Source: Zhenpiania hominis (GTDB taxonomy: Bacteria > Bacillota > Clostridia > Peptostreptococcales > Anaerovoracaceae). From it: 64,000 nucleotides of DNA. The stretch spans positions 46,605-110,604 of the forward strand of contig NZ_JACRYT010000009.1 of NCBI RefSeq assembly GCF_014333425.1. Direction: 5' to 3'. Positions within the stretch are counted from its first letter, which is position 1, and every line of letters begins with the position of its first letter. Below, one piece after another: positions 1-7,597 of this stretch. Below the pieces are notes generated by a model, which was given only the letters and a program-made list of their open reading frames with translations, made no database searches and was not told where the DNA came from. The translations under genes and the position numbers were made by a program.

Positions 1-11
1 CTTTTTCTGCA

Positions 12-368
12 TCAGAACGCCCTCCGCACAGCATCCGCCGCTTTTTCATACGCTTTTGAGATATCCGGCATCATAGCGGCTGCCTCGTTCCAGTTGTCTT
101 CCCGCATCAGCTGTACCTGCCGAGTCAAAAGACCATGAAGCCCGGAGATGGATAAATTGCCGCATACGCCCTTCAATGTATGGGAGGCGGTAAGCGCGGC
201 GTCCTGTTCCCCGGCGGAAACCGCGGATTTCAGCTTTTCGTAATTCTCATCCTCTAAAAATTTTTTGAGAAACCGTTCCAGCAAAGACTCATTCCCCATT
301 AACCGCTCCAGCGCGTCGTCGACGTCAATCCCGGCCGATATCAGAATCTGTTTTCTACTCTCATCCAT
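12..368 (-). CDS. Histidine phosphotransfer (HPt) domain protein
   Basis: A 118-residue protein made almost entirely of one HPt four-helix domain, which relays phosphate between a histidine kinase receiver and a final response regulator in the cytoplasm. The phosphorylatable histidine is H63 in the motif ASHTLKGVCGN, the classical HPt signature. I start it at the ATG at 368 and not at the longer in-frame codon at 404, because a GGAGG lies just upstream of 368, inside the end of the preceding gene. It is separated by a single base from the REC/HD-GYP gene, so the two are surely co-transcribed and probably signal together. No kinase is visible in the window. Fold and role are secure; the partners are inferred. 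Confidence 0.85.
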   Translation of the reverse strand: MDESRKQILISAGIDVDDALERLMGNESLLERFLKKFLEDENYEKLKSAVSAGEQDAALTASHTLKGVCGNLSISGLHGLLTRQVQLMREDNWNEAAAMMPDISKAYEKAADAVRRAF

Positions 369-369
369 T

Positions 370-1473
370 TCAGAACTCCTCCTTTTCTTTACGGTACAGT
401 TCACGTATTTGTTTTTCTACCGAAAAAAAGCTGTCCAGCAGACGCGGATTGAAGATACCGCACTGCCCGTCCGCAATCATCCGCAGCGCCTCTTCACAGC
501 TGAACGCGTCTTTATAAACCCGCTTGCTGATCAAAGCGTCATACACATCCGCCAGGGAAACCACCTGTGCCCAGATCGAAATTTCATCTCCCTTCAGACC
601 GTCCGGATATCCCTTTCCGTCCCACCGCTCGTGATGATGACGGGCGATATCATACGCATACTGATAAGACGCGTGTTCTTTCATCTGAGGGATCTTGTCC
701 AAAAGCTGCGCGCCCTGAATCGTATGAGTTTTCATGATATCAAATTCTTCAGCGGTCAGCTTTCCCGGTTTTTCCAAAATCGCGTCCGGAATGGCAATTT
801 TTCCAACATCATGCATAATGGAAGCCAGAGCGATCTGTTCGATTTTTTCCTCCGACATGCCGTCTCCCAGCTTTGTATTAGTCAGCAGGAATTTGGTAAT
901 ATCATGAATTCTCCGAACATGGGATCCGGATTCTCCACTGCGAAATTCAATGGCTGTGGACAGGGCCTCAATCATTCCCTGGTTCAGTTCGATAATCTGC
1001 TGCGCCTGCTGCAGAAGTTCGGACTGCTGCTGCTGAACCACATTTCCCAGGCGCTTTCTCGCTCGAAACAGTTCCACGACCGAATTCACCCGCCGCTGAA
1101 CCACATACGGAACCACCGGCTTGCTGATCACATCCATAACGCCCATCTGATAGGCCTCTTTCATCGTGCTGTCGCTGGCCTCCGCTGTAATCAGAAATAC
1201 CGGAATTTTATTCAGAAGATCCTGCTCCAGCAGATGTTTCAGGACTTCGATTCCATCCATTTCTGGCATAACAACATCCAACAGAATGGCGCAAAGACGA
1301 TCCGGTTCCGCCAAAATTTTTTCCAGTCCGACCCTCCCGTTTTCCGCTTCTTCTATCGTATAAAACGGAAGGAAAATGTTTTCCAGAATCCCCCGGTTAA
1401 TCACGTCGTCGTCTACAATCAAAAGTGTCTCCGCCGCAGAGCCGTTCTTTGTACGCAGGCTGTTAAAATCCAT
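370..1473 (-). CDS. Response regulator with HD-GYP phosphodiesterase domain
   Basis: A 367-residue cytoplasmic regulator. Residues about 17-135 are a receiver domain with the acidic pair D21/D22, phosphoacceptor D66 and K118. A glutamine-rich helical linker (about 140-165) leads to an HD-GYP domain with the metal-binding HD at 221-222 (motif HDVGK) and the signature HHERWDGKGYPDGL near 280-293. HD-GYP domains hydrolyse cyclic di-GMP (some act on cGAMP), so phosphorylation probably switches degradation of a cyclic dinucleotide. All the usual metal and GYP residues are present, so it should be active. The start at 1473 is supported by a GGGAGG 6-12 bases upstream; a longer start at 1491 has none. 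It forms a unit with the HPt gene one base downstream. Confidence 0.88.
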   Translation of the reverse strand: MDFNSLRTKNGSAAETLLIVDDDVINRGILENIFLPFYTIEEAENGRVGLEKILAEPDRLCAILLDVVMPEMDGIEVLKHLLEQDLLNKIPVFLITAEASDSTMKEAYQMGVMDVISKPVVPYVVQRRVNSVVELFRARKRLGNVVQQQQSELLQQAQQIIELNQGMIEALSTAIEFRSGESGSHVRRIHDITKFLLTNTKLGDGMSEEKIEQIALASIMHDVGKIAIPDAILEKPGKLTAEEFDIMKTHTIQGAQLLDKIPQMKEHASYQYAYDIARHHHERWDGKGYPDGLKGDEISIWAQVVSLADVYDALISKRVYKDAFSCEEALRMIADGQCGIFNPRLLDSFFSVEKQIRELYRKEKEEF

Positions 1474-1503
1474 ATATTTCCCTCCCCGCAAATTGTTGGC
1501 TTT

Positions 1504-1532
1504 ATTGTATCATGAACATTTCCGAAAGTACA
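1504..1532 (-). promoter_or_regulatory. Candidate promoter of the HD-GYP/HPt operon
   Basis: On the minus strand a TACAAT -10 hexamer (1509-1504) is preceded by TGA, an extended -10. The -35 position holds only a poor match. It lies about 30 bases upstream of the HD-GYP start. Confidence 0.4.
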
Positions 1533-1569
1533 GTAACCGCGGACAGGTATTCCTTCCATTTATTTTTTG

Positions 1570-1595
1570 ATTGTTAACTTCTTACGGTTGACAAT
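1570..1595 (+). promoter_or_regulatory. Candidate BirA operator (inverted repeat)
   Basis: ATTGTTAAC (1570-1578) and GTTGACAAT (1587-1595) form an inverted repeat with one mismatch. The half-sites resemble Gram-positive BirA operator halves. The repeat overlaps the -35 hexamer of the birA-bioY promoter, the right place for biotin-dependent repression. The 8-base spacer is shorter than the 14-16 bases usual for BirA sites, so the assignment is tentative. Confidence 0.45.
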
Positions 1596-1616
1596 TTTTT
1601 CTCTATCCCTTAAACT
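1588..1616 (+). promoter_or_regulatory. Sigma-A type promoter of birA-bioY
   Basis: A consensus TTGACA (1588-1593) and TAAACT (1611-1616) are separated by 17 bases, about 30 bases upstream of the birA start. The -35 lies inside the right arm of the candidate BirA operator. Confidence 0.65.
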
Positions 1617-1645
1617 GATTTTGAAACAGATAAGGAGGAAGTTTT

Positions 1646-2617
1646 ATGTCCGTAAAAGAGCAGGTACTAAAAGAATTGGAAGAGCGGAAAGGAGAAAGCC
1701 TTTCCGGAGAGAAGCTGGCAGAGCAGATGGGCGTTTCCAGAGCCGCCATCCATAAGGCGATCAAAGCACTGCGGGAAGACGGATACCAGATCCACGCGGG
1801 AACAAATCGCGGCTATCAGCTTGACATAGAAAGCGATATGCTGTCCGCCCAGGGGATTAAGGCCCATTTGGCGCCGGATTGGAAATCGCTGCCGATCTAT
1901 GTCTATAAAACGGTGGATTCTACAAATAACGCGGCTAAAAAGCTTGCGGTAGAGGGCGCGGAGCACGGTACCGCAGTCTTTGCCTTCCATCAAAGCCATG
2001 GCAGAGGCCGTCTGGGGCGCAGTTTTCTCTCTCCTGCCAATACAGGAATTTATATGAGCGTTCTGCTCAAGCCTTCTTTTGATATCCGGCGTTCTGTTCT
2101 CGTCACCACCGCGGCCTCGGTTGCCGTTGTGCGGGCGATAGAAAAAGTCTGTGGTCTGCGTCCGGAAATAAAATGGGTAAATGATATCTATCTGTACGGA
2201 AAAAAAATCTGCGGAATCCTGACCGAAGCGATCACAGACTTTGAGAGCGGTCAAATCCAAAATTTAATCCTTGGAATCGGAATCAACTGCAGCACCAACG
2301 AATTTCCGAAGGATCTTCTGGAAATCGCAGGCGCGCTGGAAGGCTCCTTCTCAAAAAACGAACTGGCTGCCGAAGTTCTCAATCAGCTGCTTCCTCTGAT
2401 CGAGCATCTGGAAGATCGTACATTTCTTGAAGATTATAGGGGCCACTCCCTGGTAATCGGCAAAGACATACAGGTTTACAAGGGCGGATACGCGGGCACT
2501 GTTCCGGGCCGCGGAGCCTCCGCTCTCGGCATCGACGAAAACGGCGGTCTGATTGTGCAGTATGATTCCGGTGAACGGGAAACGCTGGCTACCGGCGAAA
2601 TTTCCATCCGCTTGTAA
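1646..2617 (+). CDS. birA: Biotin protein ligase / biotin operon repressor
   Basis: A 323-residue bifunctional BirA. It activates biotin with ATP and attaches it to the lysine of biotin carboxyl carrier domains, and as biotinyl-AMP-bound dimer represses biotin genes. Residues 1-62 form the winged helix-turn-helix DNA-binding domain (GEKLAEQMGVSRAAIHKAI region). The ligase domain shows the biotinyl-AMP loop GRGRLGR at 119-125, the KWVNDIY motif and KICGILTE, and a small C-terminal SH3-like domain follows. An AGGAGG lies 7 bases before the ATG. It is followed after 11 bases by bioY, so ligase, repressor and transporter form one operon that is probably autoregulated. No biotin synthesis gene is nearby, which suggests dependence on uptake. 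Confidence 0.95.
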   Translation: MSVKEQVLKELEERKGESLSGEKLAEQMGVSRAAIHKAIKALREDGYQIHAGTNRGYQLDIESDMLSAQGIKAHLAPDWKSLPIYVYKTVDSTNNAAKKLAVEGAEHGTAVFAFHQSHGRGRLGRSFLSPANTGIYMSVLLKPSFDIRRSVLVTTAASVAVVRAIEKVCGLRPEIKWVNDIYLYGKKICGILTEAITDFESGQIQNLILGIGINCSTNEFPKDLLEIAGALEGSFSKNELAAEVLNQLLPLIEHLEDRTFLEDYRGHSLVIGKDIQVYKGGYAGTVPGRGASALGIDENGGLIVQYDSGERETLATGEISIRL

Positions 2618-2628
2618 AGGAGGCTTTC

Positions 2629-3168
2629 ATGCGCAGATATTCGAAAACAGCACGGCTTTTGATCAGCGCTCTGTTCGCGGCGCTGACCGCCGTCTGCTCC
2701 TTTATTTCCATACCTCTCCCCTTTACACCTGTTCCCGTGAATCTGGCCACCCTTTCTGTCTTTCTCGCGGGCGGGCTTTTAGGCTGGAGATACGGAACGA
2801 TCAGTCAGATGGTGTACTTACTTCTGGGAGCTGTCGGCGTTCCGGTCTTTCATAACTTTACCGGCGGGTTTGGGATTCTCGCCGGGCCGACCGGCGGCTA
2901 TATCGTCGGTTATGCGGTGGCGGCCTTTCTTACCGGCTGGATACTGGATCACCGCAAAAATCCGGATCGGTTTTCCGCGCTGGCACTCAGCATGACTGCC
3001 GGGCTTTTTTCCTGTTATCTGCTGGGGACCGCATGGTTTATGGCGTCTTCCGCCTCCGCTTTGATTCCTGCCCTCGCGGCCTGTGTTTTTCCGTTTCTTC
3101 CGGGGGACGCGCTTAAGATTATCGCGGCCTGTATCCTGGTTCGAAAACTCAGACCTGTTCTAACATGA
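2629..3168 (+). CDS. bioY: Biotin transporter BioY (ECF S component)
   Basis: A 179-residue integral membrane protein with about six hydrophobic segments. The N-terminal part holds the family pattern of a first helix followed by IPLPFTPVPVN and LATLSVFLAGGLLG, and the central GPTGGYIVGY motif is diagnostic of BioY. It is the substrate-binding component of energy-coupling-factor importers and captures biotin; the shared EcfA1, EcfA2 and EcfT subunits are not in this window. Length is typical (180-200). A GGAGG precedes the ATG, and the gene is 11 bases behind birA, giving a biotin uptake/attachment operon. Confidence 0.93.
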   Translation: MRRYSKTARLLISALFAALTAVCSFISIPLPFTPVPVNLATLSVFLAGGLLGWRYGTISQMVYLLLGAVGVPVFHNFTGGFGILAGPTGGYIVGYAVAAFLTGWILDHRKNPDRFSALALSMTAGLFSCYLLGTAWFMASSASALIPALAACVFPFLPGDALKIIAACILVRKLRPVLT

Positions 3169-3214
3169 GCAGTTGTGATAAAATGGATCTGATTAAGAAA
3201 GGTGGGAATACAGA

Positions 3215-4360
3215 GTGAAAAAATGGCTTGGAATCGCCGCGGTTCTTATTGTTCTCCTTGGGGCAGGACTTTTTTTCATGCAGGGCGAACCAGAAAAAAC
3301 CGCATCTTCCAATTCAGATTCAGAGACGGCTGCTCCGGAAAAGCCGGATTATGTCCGGGAGCTTGCCGAAAGTATGACACTGGAGGAAAAGGTAGGGCAG
3401 ATGTTTCTTGCCTGTGTTTCAAACAGCACCATCAGCCGGGAGGATATCGCTTCTTACGGCCTGGGCGGCTACCTCTTTTTCTCCGATTTTTTTGAAACTC
3501 GGACTCCGGAATCGGTAACCTCGGATCTTGCGTCTTATCAGGAAGCGGCATCCGTCCCTATGCTCATGGCCGTAGACGAAGAAGGCGGCAGCGTAGTCCG
3601 AATCAGCAAATATTCCGCCTATCGTCCGCAGCCGTTTGCTTCCCCGCAGGAGGTCTACGCGCAAAGCGGGTTCGAAGGTCTGCGGCGGGACGCGGAAGAA
3701 AAATCAGAGTTTCTGCTCTCCATGGGAATTAATGTAAATCTTGCTCCGGTCTGCGATCTTACTTCGGATCAGAACGCGTTTATTTATCCCCGCACCCTTG
3801 GTGAAAACGCGAAAAAAACATCCCGCTATGTCCGGGAAGTTGTCTCTGCTATGAACCAAAAAAAGATAGGATCCGCTTTGAAGCATTTTCCGGGTTATGG
3901 GGGAAACGCAGATACCCATACCGGAATCGCGACCGATACCCGAAGATACCAGGACTTTGTTTCCCGTGATTTCCTTCCCTTTGAAGCCGGAATCGAAGCG
4001 GGCGCTCCCTGTGTTCTGGTCAGTCATAATATTGTAACGGCTATGGATGAGAGCAAACCTGCTTCTCTTTCCGAAAATGTGCATCAGATCCTGCGGGAGG
4101 AGTTAGGCTTTGACGGTGTGATTCTGACCGACGATCTGGCAATGGAAGGCGTACAGGGATACAGCGGAGAGGAAAATATCGCGGTCTCTGCCATTCAGGC
4201 AGGAAATGATCTTCTCTGTACCAGCCGATATACAGAGCAGATCCCCGCTGTCGTCCAGGCTGTCCGCGACGGCAAAATCTCAGAAAAGCAAATTACAGAT
4301 TCGGCTCTCCGCGTCCTTCGCTGGAAAGAAAAGCTGGGTCTGTTTGAAGAAAAGGAGTGA
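3215..4360 (+). CDS. nagZ: GH3 beta-N-acetylhexosaminidase (NagZ-like), membrane anchored
   Basis: A 381-residue glycoside hydrolase family 3 protein. Residues about 5-25 are an N-terminal hydrophobic signal/anchor, then a Ser/Glu-rich linker leads to the TIM-barrel from about 45. The NagZ-specific loop with the catalytic His-Asp dyad is seen in KHFPGYGGNADTHTG, and the nucleophile is expected in VILTDDLAMEGV. The family removes terminal beta-linked GlcNAc, usually from peptidoglycan fragments; in Gram-positives the enzyme acts outside the membrane, which fits the anchor. Compared with Bacillus NagZ it lacks the extra C-terminal domain. The start is GTG at 3215 with AAAGGTGG upstream. It is co-directional with bioY (46-base gap). 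Confidence 0.85.
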   Translation: MKKWLGIAAVLIVLLGAGLFFMQGEPEKTASSNSDSETAAPEKPDYVRELAESMTLEEKVGQMFLACVSNSTISREDIASYGLGGYLFFSDFFETRTPESVTSDLASYQEAASVPMLMAVDEEGGSVVRISKYSAYRPQPFASPQEVYAQSGFEGLRRDAEEKSEFLLSMGINVNLAPVCDLTSDQNAFIYPRTLGENAKKTSRYVREVVSAMNQKKIGSALKHFPGYGGNADTHTGIATDTRRYQDFVSRDFLPFEAGIEAGAPCVLVSHNIVTAMDESKPASLSENVHQILREELGFDGVILTDDLAMEGVQGYSGEENIAVSAIQAGNDLLCTSRYTEQIPAVVQAVRDGKISEKQITDSALRVLRWKEKLGLFEEKE

Positions 4361-4365
4361 TAACA

Positions 4366-4512
4366 ATGCTGAAATACTGCCCAGTCTGCTATACAGAATT
4401 TGAAACAGAAGAAAATGTGTGCCCGCAGTGCGGCGGTCCTTTGAAAAAACCTCTTACCGAGGAAGAGTCCGAGGAATGGCTGGAACTTCTGATGACAGAA
4501 ATCCGGGCCTGA
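4366..4512 (+). CDS. Small zinc-ribbon protein
   Basis: A 48-residue protein not recognised by name. It carries two zinc knuckles, CPVC (residues 5-8) and CPQC (19-22), that would form a zinc ribbon, followed by an acidic helix. An AGGAG sits 8 bases before the ATG, and the gene begins 5 bases after the hexosaminidase stop and is followed by a terminator, so it looks like the last gene of that transcript. Such small ribbons often mediate protein or nucleic-acid contacts; no specific role can be given. Confidence 0.7.
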   Translation: MLKYCPVCYTEFETEENVCPQCGGPLKKPLTEEESEEWLELLMTEIRA

Positions 4513-4757
4513 ACAATCGGGTGTTCTTTTAAAAGAAAAACAGGGCAGCTACCCTTCTGTTCCGGGGCTGTCCTGTTTGTTTGCCTGAGTTTCTTTTCCA
4601 TGCCTTGCATTTCTTCCCGAAGAGTATTTGCCATGTCTTGCATCTCTCCCCGAAGATCATTTTCCATATTCTGCAGTCTTTGTTCCATTACAGTCTGCCG
4701 CTGCGACAGTCCCTGAACTTCTTCATAAATCCTCTCAAGTAATTCTCTCTGTTCCAC
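4389..4757 (-). CDS. Coiled-coil protein, probably frameshifted at the 3' end
   Basis: A 122-codon frame whose first 57 residues are a convincing coiled coil rich in Glu, Gln, Met and Arg heptads. It has its own promoter and an AGGAGGAA six bases before a GTG start. The rest of the frame runs through a strong terminator hairpin and lies antisense to the zinc-ribbon gene, so it is unlikely to be real protein. A one-base shift in the A-rich stretch near 4597 would give a TAG stop in the terminator loop (near 4552), the expected place. I therefore read this as a real short coiled-coil gene with a frameshift, natural or a sequencing error. Function unknown. Confidence 0.45.
   Translation of the reverse strand: MEQRELLERIYEEVQGLSQRQTVMEQRLQNMENDLRGEMQDMANTLREEMQGMEKKLRQTNRTAPEQKGSCPVFLLKEHPIVQARISVIRSSSHSSDSSSVRGFFKGPPHCGHTFSSVSNSV
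4538..4578. terminator. Bidirectional intrinsic terminator
   Basis: Arms AAACAGGGCAGC (4538-4549) and GCTGTCCTGTTT (4567-4578) pair over 12 bp with one G-U. The minus-strand product is followed by a T-rich tract (TTTTTCTTTT); the plus side has a weaker T-rich tail. It separates the hexosaminidase/zinc-ribbon transcript from the coiled-coil gene. Confidence 0.75.
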
Positions 4758-4790
4758 AAAAATTCCTCCTTTTCCTCTTATTGTGGAACC

Positions 4791-4819
4791 ATTCTATCTC
4801 TCTAAGGATATCTTCGCAA
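4791..4819 (-). promoter_or_regulatory. Promoter of the coiled-coil gene
   Basis: On the minus strand TTGCGA (4819-4814), a 17-base spacer and TAGAAT (4796-4791) make a good sigma-A promoter about 34 bases upstream of the GTG start at 4757. Confidence 0.55.
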
Positions 4820-4846
4820 GACATTTTTGTAAATTTTTTCCTTTTT

Positions 4847-5764
4847 CTAAAAAAGACTAAGATACCTTTCTCCCGTATCCGGCAGCAGCACAACTACATT
4901 TTTTCCTCTATTTTCCTCTCTTTTCACCAGTTCTCGGGCTGCATAGAGCGCTGCTCCTGATGAAATCCCTGTAAAAAGACCTTCTGTCACCGCCAACTCT
5001 TTCATGGTGTCAAAGGCCGCGTCATCGGATACCGCAATAATTTCATCATAGACAGAAGTATCCAGAACCTCCGGTATGAAATTGGCTCCAATTCCCTGAA
5101 TTTTATGAGGGCCCGCCTTTCCCTGAGATAAAAGGGGAGACGCCTCTGGTTCAACGGCAACTACTTTTATCTTCGGATTCTGTTCCTTTAAATAGGTTCC
5201 CACACCGGTTATCGTGCCTCCCGTACCTACAGCCGAAACAAAAATATCCACAGCGCCGTCTGTATCCCGCCAGATCTCCGGGCCTGTCGTTTCATAATGA
5301 ATCTGCCAGTTTGCAGGGTTTACAAACTGACCGGCTATAATACTTCCCGGAATTTCATTTGCCAGTTCTTCCGCTTTGTCCACCGCGCCCTGCATGCCCT
5401 TCGCCGCGTCAGTAAGAACCAGCTCCGCGCCGTAGACCTTCAGCAGATTGCGCCGTTCTACGCTCATGCTTTCCGGCATCGTCATGATCGCCCGATATCC
5501 TTTTGCCGCAGCGACCATCGCAATCCCAACTCCGGTATTTCCACTGGTCGGCTCAATAATCGTTCCGCCGGTTTTCAGCCGACCATCTTCTTCCGCCGCC
5601 CGGATCATATTCCATCCGACCCGATCCTTTGCGCTGCCGCCGGGATTGAAAAGTTCCACCTTTGCAATCAGAGCCGCCTTTGCCCCGCACCGCTTTTCAA
5701 TTTTACGCAGCCGCAGAAGCGGCGTATTTCCAATCAGTTCTGTAACAGATTCTCTTATCTTCAT
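4847..5764 (-). CDS. cysK: Cysteine synthase A (O-acetylserine sulfhydrylase)
   Basis: A 305-residue PLP enzyme that makes L-cysteine from O-acetylserine and sulfide. The Schiff-base lysine is K46 in NPGGSAKDR, the substrate loop TSGNTG is at 73-78, and the glycine-rich phosphate-binding loop is seen as VGTGGT. Length and motifs match CysK (about 305-310). It starts 9 bases after the stop of the histidine phosphatase gene and seems to ride at the end of the cobalamin operon, although it has no direct link to that pathway. An AGGAGG precedes the ATG. CysK and CysM cannot be fully separated by eye; CysK is favoured by the motif wording. Confidence 0.93.
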   Translation of the reverse strand: MKIRESVTELIGNTPLLRLRKIEKRCGAKAALIAKVELFNPGGSAKDRVGWNMIRAAEEDGRLKTGGTIIEPTSGNTGVGIAMVAAAKGYRAIMTMPESMSVERRNLLKVYGAELVLTDAAKGMQGAVDKAEELANEIPGSIIAGQFVNPANWQIHYETTGPEIWRDTDGAVDIFVSAVGTGGTITGVGTYLKEQNPKIKVVAVEPEASPLLSQGKAGPHKIQGIGANFIPEVLDTSVYDEIIAVSDDAAFDTMKELAVTEGLFTGISSGAALYAARELVKREENRGKNVVVLLPDTGERYLSLF

Positions 5765-5773
5765 AATATCCTC

Positions 5774-6394
5774 CTAAAATTCTCCATAATTGAGTACATC
5801 GCCTGCTTTCACATCCAGCGTAAACCCATGGCCCGGATCCGGAATCCATTTGTAAAAATGCTCTCGCTTTCCCGGGAAATAAAATTCCATAATCGAAGCG
5901 ATGGTTCCTCCATGGCAGACTACCGTAGAAAACGCGTCCTTTCCACTGTGCCGCACAGACAATTCTTTCAGCCGATGTCTGCCCATGAGAATGTCGAATC
6001 CATTTTCAATTCGTTTCCGAAATTCAACGATACTCTCCCCGTCCGGGCTGGCGAAAGTCCCGGTTTTATCTCCGGCCCATTCGATATAGGCAGGAACTTC
6101 TTTCAGCTCCTGATAGCTTTTCATCTCAAACTGTCCGAAATTCATTTCCCGCAGTTCCTCAATGACGCTATGTTCTTTCTCTCCGTAAATCAGAGTCAGC
6201 GTCTGTTCTGTGCGGATCAACCCCGTTGTATAAAAATCACTGCCCTCTGCCTCGGGATAAATATGCTCCGCGACCAGTTCCTTCAGCATCCGCTCTCCTT
6301 CTTTTGCGAGAGGAATATCGGCCGCCCCGTAGTAGAGCCGCCGCTGATTTCCCTCCGTAATTCCGTGTCTGATTAAATGTATCTGCGATTTCAT
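5774..6394 (-). CDS. cobC: Histidine phosphatase, probable alpha-ribazole phosphatase
   Basis: A 206-residue member of the phosphoglycerate-mutase-like histidine phosphatases. The phosphorylated histidine lies in LIRHGITEGN near the N-terminus, the second catalytic histidine in VVCHGGT near residue 160, and the acid Glu in the region around 80-85. The superfamily is broad, but the gene sits inside the cobU/cobS/cobT operon, so dephosphorylation of alpha-ribazole-5'-phosphate (or of adenosylcobalamin phosphate) in nucleotide-loop assembly is the best reading. The 10-base gap to the upstream cobU-like gene supports co-transcription. Confidence 0.8.
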   Translation of the reverse strand: MKSQIHLIRHGITEGNQRRLYYGAADIPLAKEGERMLKELVAEHIYPEAEGSDFYTTGLIRTEQTLTLIYGEKEHSVIEELREMNFGQFEMKSYQELKEVPAYIEWAGDKTGTFASPDGESIVEFRKRIENGFDILMGRHRLKELSVRHSGKDAFSTVVCHGGTIASIMEFYFPGKREHFYKWIPDPGHGFTLDVKAGDVLNYGEF

Positions 6395-6404
6395 TTCTTC
6401 TACC

Positions 6405-6779
6405 TTACTTTAACTTCTGCCCCAATCCACAAAAAACTCTCGTCACAGTATCCGCCTCTTTCGCGAGATATACCATAGCTCTTCCTGTCATTTCCCGCAG
6501 AGCCCGCATCTGCGTTTCCACAGGAACGATCCCCTGCGAGAGGTCCGTACAGATGATCACTTTACCATCAAGTTCCGGCCTGTGCTGCCGCAGGTACTCC
6601 CGCGCCTCGATTCCTTCTCTGACACAGGCCAGTACAAAATCTTCCAGATGATACAGAACGGGTTTTGAAAAATCCAGCTCTGCCCGCTCCGGACTGCAAG
6701 TAAAGACTTCCTGTTTTCCAAAGACTTTCTCCGCATATTCCAGTTTTCCCTGGTATGCGCCTCCAATAATCAAATTCAT
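6405..6779 (-). CDS. Second, divergent CobU-family protein
   Basis: A 124-residue protein related to adenosylcobinamide kinase/guanylyltransferase but shorter than CobU (about 175). The N-terminal LIIGGAYQGKLEYAEK resembles the CobU P-loop, except that the Ser/Thr after GK is replaced by Leu. The C-terminal part (QGIVPVETQMRALREMTGR, then AKEAD and GLGQKLK) matches the CobU tail. The middle is shortened. It may be a specialised or degenerate paralogue; whether it binds nucleotide is unclear because of the changed P-loop. I start at the ATG at 6779, two bases past the cobS stop, and not at the longer frame start at 6824 that overlaps cobS. Confidence 0.72.
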   Translation of the reverse strand: MNLIIGGAYQGKLEYAEKVFGKQEVFTCSPERAELDFSKPVLYHLEDFVLACVREGIEAREYLRQHRPELDGKVIICTDLSQGIVPVETQMRALREMTGRAMVYLAKEADTVTRVFCGLGQKLK

Positions 6780-6781
6780 AT

Positions 6782-7585
6782 CTATATTACCGCAAGGGCG
6801 AATACTGCCGCAAGTTCGCTCCACACCAGCATAAATCCGGCAATATCACCACTCATTCCTCCTAACTGTTTTCTCGCGTAAATACCGCTTAAAAGCGATG
6901 CCGCAAATTGCGCTCCGATCATAACCAGCGCGGATTTCATAAATACCGCCGCGCCTGCTTCACCCGCCCGAGAGGCCGCGAAAGCGCCGGCGATCACAAG
7001 AAGCAATGCTGCCAGCAGCCATATGGCGCCGTTACAAATCCGAAAGCCCCTGTTTTTTTGCGGATGAAAAGACGGCTCATACTGGCTGGTGGAAAGGGGC
7101 CTGCGCCCCATGACCGAATCTGCCGACATTGCCCTGGAAAAGACCGGAATTCCCATCAGGCACCAGGAAATCCACAAAGCGCCCTCTTCCACGATTGCCC
7201 ACATTCCGGAAAATACCATCATAAAAAGAAGTACGACTGTGATAACCGCGAAGGCGCCCACCCGGGAATCCTTCAGAATACGCTGCCTTTCCTCCAGAGG
7301 CCTTCTGGATAAAATGGCGTCATTACAGTCCATAAACCCATCAAGATGAATAAATCCGCTCACAACAAACGGATACGCCGTCAGCAGCGCCGCGGATACC
7401 GGAACCGGCAGTTCTAAAAAAAGCACTGCCCAAAACAACGCGCTCCATAAAAGTCCCATCATCAGACCGATAATCGGAAACATTACGAGCATATGAGTTC
7501 TCGCTTTTTCATCCCATTTTTTGCAGGGGCACGGAATCGCGCAGAAATTTCCCCATGCCATAAAAAAACCTGTTACTGTTTTCAT
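6782..7585 (-). CDS. cobS: Adenosylcobinamide-GDP ribazoletransferase (cobalamin synthase)
   Basis: A 267-residue polytopic membrane enzyme that joins adenosylcobinamide-GDP to alpha-ribazole (phosphate), the last step of nucleotide-loop assembly. The family signature is clear: HLDGFMDCNDAILS near residues 80-95 with the acidic metal-binding residues, followed by the KDSRVGAFA segment. About six to seven hydrophobic helices follow. Length is typical (about 250-270). A GGGGGCGG ribosome-binding site precedes the ATG. It lies between cobU and the second cobU-like gene in a tight operon. Confidence 0.93.
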   Translation of the reverse strand: MKTVTGFFMAWGNFCAIPCPCKKWDEKARTHMLVMFPIIGLMMGLLWSALFWAVLFLELPVPVSAALLTAYPFVVSGFIHLDGFMDCNDAILSRRPLEERQRILKDSRVGAFAVITVVLLFMMVFSGMWAIVEEGALWISWCLMGIPVFSRAMSADSVMGRRPLSTSQYEPSFHPQKNRGFRICNGAIWLLAALLLVIAGAFAASRAGEAGAAVFMKSALVMIGAQFAASLLSGIYARKQLGGMSGDIAGFMLVWSELAAVFALAVI

Positions 7586-7597
7586 TTCCGCCCCCTT

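Noticed and set aside
265..1515. A 416-codon plus-strand open frame
   Set aside because: It is antisense to the HD-GYP gene with all its motifs, has no ribosome-binding site or recognisable domain, and is a shadow of biased codon use.
5297..6376. A 359-codon plus-strand open frame
   Set aside because: Antisense to cysK and cobC, both clear genes; no RBS or family features.
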